DNA of 32,009 bases from an uncultured Reyranella sp. (GTDB taxonomy: Bacteria > Pseudomonadota > Alphaproteobacteria > Reyranellales > Reyranellaceae): NCBI GenBank assembly GCA_937919085.1, contig CALFRN010000437.1, positions 1 through 32,009 on the forward strand, written 5' to 3'. Positions 28,413-32,009 of this stretch are shown piece by piece. The notes below the pieces were generated by a model. The model searched no databases, was not told the DNA's origin, and saw only the letters and a list, made by a program, of their open reading frames with translations. Within the stretch, counting starts at the first letter, position 1; the number at the start of each line of letters is the position of its first letter. Position numbers and translations under genes: made by a program.

Positions 28413-28874
28413 CTATCCCCGGCCGCGATAGGCGGCCACGCCCGTATCAGGAAGCCACAGGCCCTTGGGCGGCACGCCGGTCTGCCAGAACACGTCGATC
28501 GGCATGCCGCCGCGCGGATACCAGTAACCGCCGATGCGCAGCCAGCGCGGCGCCAGCGCCTTGACCAGCCGCTGGCCGATGGCGAGCGTGCAGGCTTCGT
28601 GGAAGTCGGCGTGATTGCGGAAGCTGCCGAGATAGAGTTTCAGCGACTTGCTTTCGAGCAGCTTCGCCTTGGGTGCGTAGTCGATCACCAGATGGGCGAA
28701 ATCAGGCTGACCGGTCATCGGGCAGAGGGTGGTGAATTCGGGCGCCGTGAAGCGCACGAGATAGAGATCGCGCGGATTGGGATTGGGCACGGTTTCCAGC
28801 ACCGCCTTGTCGGGCGACTGCGGCTGCGCCGCTGGGCGGCCGAGTTGCGTCAGATGTCCATACTTTTTCGCCAT
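28413..28874 (-). CDS. queF: NADPH-dependent 7-cyano-7-deazaguanine reductase QueF
   Basis: [57 protein letters not shown]. Start trimmed to [12 protein letters not shown]. Confidence 0.95.
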   Translation of the reverse strand: MAKKYGHLTQLGRPAAQPQSPDKAVLETVPNPNPRDLYLVRFTAPEFTTLCPMTGQPDFAHLVIDYAPKAKLLESKSLKLYLGSFRNHADFHEACTLAIGQRLVKALAPRWLRIGGYWYPRGGMPIDVFWQTGVPPKGLWLPDTGVAAYRGRG

Positions 28875-28903
28875 GTCCTCTCCTGCCGATCCACGCACCA
28901 CAC

Positions 28904-29033
28904 CTCACCCTGAGGGAGCATCGCGCAGCGATGCGTCTCGAAGGGTGAGTAACAGACGAAGCCTGTGGCCCATCCTTCGAGACGGCTGCTTCGGGGCATT
29001 CACATGCCCCTGTCGCGGCCGCCTCAGGATGAG
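28904..29033. repeat. Composite intergenic element of several hairpins (CTCATCCTGAG / GTCTCGAAGG family)
   Basis: CTCACCCTGAG (28904-28914) opposite CTCAGGATGAG (29023-29033). GCATCGC-GCA-GCGATGC (28918-28934). GTCTCGAAGG (28935-28944) inverted as CCTTCGAGAC (28974-28983). GGGGCAT-TCAC-ATGCCCC (28993-29010). Confidence 0.8.
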
Positions 29034-29067
29034 GAATTTCGCGCCATCATATGCTAAGCGGGCCGCC

Positions 29068-30252
29068 ATGACTCACAGGGTTGCGATCGTGGGCGCCGGG
29101 CCCTCCGGTTTCTATGCCGCCGATGGGCTTTTGCGTGCCAATCCGGATCTGCGGATCGACATCATCGATCGCCTGCCGACGCCGTACGGGCTGGTGCGGG
29201 CAGGGGTCGCGCCGGACCACCAGGGCACCAAGGCGGTGGCCCGTCAGTTCGACCGGCTCCTGGCCCAGCCCGGGCTGAGATTTGCCGGCAACCTCGAGAT
29301 CGGCCGCGATCTTTCCTGGGACGGACTGCGGGCGGCCTACGACGCGGTGATCGTGGCGACCGGCATGGTGATAGACCGCAAGCTCGGCGTGCCTGGCGAG
29401 GAACTGCCGCCGGTCTGGGGCTCGTGGCGGTTCGTGGCGTGGTTGAACGGGCATCCGGATTTCCGCCGCGGGCCCGATCTGTCGGCGGTGCGACAAGTGG
29501 CGGTGATCGGCAACGGCAATGTCGCACTCGACGTCGCGCGCCTGTTGGCCAAAAACGCCGATGAAATGGCCAAGAGCGACATCGTGGCCGATGCGGCCGA
29601 GGCAATCGCCGCGGCACCGCTCACCGACATCCATGTGATCGGCCGGCGTGGGCCCGAACACGCCTCCTTCACCAGCAACGAACTGGCCGAAATGGGCCGC
29701 CTCGCCCGTGCCGTATCCGTGGCCGATGCCGAAGGGCTCGATGTGGCGCCGCCGGCGTCGGATCCCACGCCCGAGCGGCTGCGCAAGACCAAGAACCTTG
29801 AAATTCTGAAGAGCTTTGCCGCCAACCGCGCGGGCGGCAAGCCGGTCACGGTGCATTTTCACTTCAACACGGCACCGATCGCCATTCGCCCTGGGGAGCT
29901 TGAACTCACGTCCGGTACGCTGCCGGCCGAACTGGTCGTCACCTGCATCGGCTACACCGGCGAGGGCTATCCCAAAGGCGAGGACGTGTTCGCCGTTGGC
30001 TGGGCCCGGCGTGGGCCAAGCGGCACAATTCCGACCAATCGGGCCGACAGTCACGCCGTGGCGCAGGAGGTCGTGGCCTGGCTGAAGCAGCGCGATCCCA
30101 AGAGCGGGCCCGATCCCTTGCCGTCGGTCGTCGATGCCGAGGGCTGGCACCGTATCGACAAGGCGGAGACCGCGGCCGGCGCTGCCGTGGGCCGGCCTCG
30201 CGTAAAGATGATTGACTGGCATGCGCTGTTGGACGTCGCACGGGGTGTATGA
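29068..30252 (+). CDS. FprA/adrenodoxin-reductase-type NADPH-ferredoxin reductase
   Basis: HRVAIVGAGPSGFYAADGLLRANPDLRIDIIDRLPTPYGLVRAGVAPDHQGTKAVARQF...VAVIGNGNVALDVARLL. Start trimmed from the track ORF. Confidence 0.93.
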   Translation: MTHRVAIVGAGPSGFYAADGLLRANPDLRIDIIDRLPTPYGLVRAGVAPDHQGTKAVARQFDRLLAQPGLRFAGNLEIGRDLSWDGLRAAYDAVIVATGMVIDRKLGVPGEELPPVWGSWRFVAWLNGHPDFRRGPDLSAVRQVAVIGNGNVALDVARLLAKNADEMAKSDIVADAAEAIAAAPLTDIHVIGRRGPEHASFTSNELAEMGRLARAVSVADAEGLDVAPPASDPTPERLRKTKNLEILKSFAANRAGGKPVTVHFHFNTAPIAIRPGELELTSGTLPAELVVTCIGYTGEGYPKGEDVFAVGWARRGPSGTIPTNRADSHAVAQEVVAWLKQRDPKSGPDPLPSVVDAEGWHRIDKAETAAGAAVGRPRVKMIDWHALLDVARGV

Positions 30253-30285
30253 CGGCTCTATTCTTGCTTGTCAGGCGGGGAAGCC

Positions 30286-31872
30286 ATGAAGGGGATTGCC
30301 ATGTTGAAGTTCGGTCGTCGTGTCGTCTGCACGTTTGCCGCCGCCGTTGCGTTTGTCGCGCCGGCCGCCGCCCAGACGACGCTCAAGGCGGCACTGCACT
30401 CCGATCTCAAGATCATCGATCCGGTGTGGACGACGGCGCTGATCTCCACCCACCACGGCTATATGGTCTACGACACGCTGTTTGCGCTCGACGGCAACCT
30501 CCAGGTCAAGCCGCAGATGGTCGACACCTGGCAGGTCTCGCCGGACAAGCTCACCTGGACCTTCACCTTGCGCGACGGCCTGGAATGGCACGACGGCAAG
30601 CCGGTGACCGCTGAGGATTGCGTCGCCTCGATCAAGCGCTGGGGCGCCAAGGACTCGATGGGCCAGAAGCTGATGGGTGTCGTCGCCGATCTGAGCGCGC
30701 CCGACGCCAAGACCATCAAGATGGTGCTGAAGGAGCCCTACGGGCTGGTGCTCGAATCGCTCGGCAAGTCGAGCTCGAACGTGCCCTTCATGATGCCCAA
30801 GGAGGCTGCCGCCACCGATCCCAACACCCAGCTCACCACCGCCATCGGTTCGGGACCGTTCATCTTCAAGAAGGATGAATGGCGGGCCGGTGAAAAGGCG
30901 GTCTATGTCAAGAACCCCAAGTACAAGCCGCGCAACGAACCGGCCTCGGGCCTTTCCGGCGGCAAGGTCGCCAAGGTCGACCGGGTCGAATGGCTGGTGC
31001 TGCCCGACACCCAGACCCAGGTGAATGCGCTGATCAACGGCGAGGTCGATATCGTCGAGATCGTGCCGCCCGATCTGCTGCCGCTGCTCGCCAAGGACAA
31101 GAACATCAAGACCATGGTCGTCAATACGGCGGGCCGGCAGTACGCCATGCGCTTCAACACGCTGTTCAAGCCGTTCGACAATGCCAAGGTCCGCCAGGCC
31201 GTGCTCTATGCGCTGTCGCAGAAGGAATTCCTCGAGGCCAATGTCGGCAACCCGGCGTACTACAAGGAATGCAAGTCGCTGTTCCCCTGCGGCTCGCCGC
31301 TGGAATCGACCAAGGGCTGGGAAGACAAGGTCTCCGGCAATGTCGCCAAGGCCAAGCAGCTTCTGCAGGAAGCGGGATATGACGGCACGCCGGTCGTGCT
31401 GATGCATCAGACCGATACCGCCGGCCACAATAACCTGGCGACCGTGGCCAAGGCGCAGCTCGAGAAGGCGGGCTTCAAGATCGACCTGCAGTCGATGGAC
31501 TGGCAGACGCTGGTCGGCCGCCGCGCCAAGAAGGACCCGCCGGACAAGGGTGGCTGGGGCGCCTTCTACACATCATGGGGTGCCACCGACGTGCTGAATC
31601 CGGTGTCGGCGGCCTTCCTCAATGCGTCGTGCGACAAGGCGACTTTCGGCTGGCCGTGCGATGCCGAAATCGAGAAGCTGCGCGACGCCTTCGCCAAGGA
31701 AACCGATCCGGCCAAGCAGAAGCAGATCGCCGAGGCGGTCCAGCTGCGGGTGCTGGAATACCCCACGCATGTGCCGCTGGGTCAGTTCACGACGCCGACC
31801 GCCGTTCGCACCAACGTTGAGGGCGTGTTGCAGACGCCGTCGCTGGCGCTGTGGAACATCGAGAAGAAGTAA
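30286..31872 (+). CDS. ABC transporter substrate-binding protein (family 5, peptide/dipeptide type)
   Basis: Signal peptide; LKIIDPVWTTALISTHHGYMVYDTLFALDGNLQVKPQMVDTWQVSPDKLTWTFTLRDGLEWHDGKPVTAEDCVASIKRW. Alternative start at 30301. Confidence 0.94.
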   Translation: MKGIAMLKFGRRVVCTFAAAVAFVAPAAAQTTLKAALHSDLKIIDPVWTTALISTHHGYMVYDTLFALDGNLQVKPQMVDTWQVSPDKLTWTFTLRDGLEWHDGKPVTAEDCVASIKRWGAKDSMGQKLMGVVADLSAPDAKTIKMVLKEPYGLVLESLGKSSSNVPFMMPKEAAATDPNTQLTTAIGSGPFIFKKDEWRAGEKAVYVKNPKYKPRNEPASGLSGGKVAKVDRVEWLVLPDTQTQVNALINGEVDIVEIVPPDLLPLLAKDKNIKTMVVNTAGRQYAMRFNTLFKPFDNAKVRQAVLYALSQKEFLEANVGNPAYYKECKSLFPCGSPLESTKGWEDKVSGNVAKAKQLLQEAGYDGTPVVLMHQTDTAGHNNLATVAKAQLEKAGFKIDLQSMDWQTLVGRRAKKDPPDKGGWGAFYTSWGATDVLNPVSAAFLNASCDKATFGWPCDAEIEKLRDAFAKETDPAKQKQIAEAVQLRVLEYPTHVPLGQFTTPTAVRTNVEGVLQTPSLALWNIEKK

Positions 31873-31880
31873 CGGTCCTT

Positions 31881-31986
31881 TGACCCCCTCCGGCCTGCGG
31901 CCACCTCCCCCGCTTCGCGGGGGAGAGTCTGAAATTTCATCTCCTCCCCCGTTTCGGGGGAGGTGGCCGCAGGCCGGAGGGGGTCA
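31881..31986. repeat. Long perfect inverted repeat with nested hairpins
   Basis: 31-nt arm TGACCCCCTCCGGCCTGCGGCCACCTCCCCC (31881-31911) perfectly inverted at 31956-31986. Each arm also folds locally (CTCCCCCGC-TTC-GCGGGGGAG and CCTCCCCCG-TTT-CGGGGGAGG). Confidence 0.9.
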
Positions 31987-32009
31987 GTCGAGCCGCACGC
32001 TGATGCCCT

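Noticed and set aside
1-32009. CRISPR array, tRNA/rRNA, transposase or phage genes
   Set aside because: None recognised on reading. Short RNAs could be missed without covariance-model searches.

Overview
Ordinary-looking alphaproteobacterial chromosome (GC-rich, perhaps Reyranella/Rhodospirillales-like; the taxon is a guess), mostly housekeeping and fatty-acid/CoA genes, with a more unusual first ~2.7 kb. The standout is a gene that the ORF track breaks in two. On the minus strand at 630..1151 there is a 173-codon frame with one in-frame TGA at codon 93. Read through, it gives ...VDFLITGLGD-U-GSCSTCSLHDGISFEQLGKRAVVLCTQPFEVTARNIARVLGLPDYPFLTVQHPIGSC..., the signature of the UGSC (seleno)protein family of unknown function. 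The TGA is followed 13 nt later by a perfect 6-bp hairpin with a GUC loop (CGUGCA-GUC-UGCACG). This closely resembles the apical part of the E. coli fdhF bacterial SECIS as I remember it. It sits 18 nt downstream of a co-directional gene of unknown function (1170..2240), so it looks like a two-gene Sec-dependent operon. Also present: a decayed FAD-monooxygenase remnant, a C-terminally truncated FucU/RbsD-like gene, a LysR/TauE divergent pair with a long operator-like palindrome, ribF-ileS-lspA-lipoprotein-M16-M16-pgi-mutL, rsmD/rlu, two acyl-CoA dehydrogenases, a tRNA wobble-modification neighbourhood (tadA, queG, queF), an FprA-type ferredoxin reductase, an ABC oligopeptide-type binding protein, and three hairpin-rich intergenic repeats. 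No tRNA, rRNA, CRISPR or transposase was recognised.
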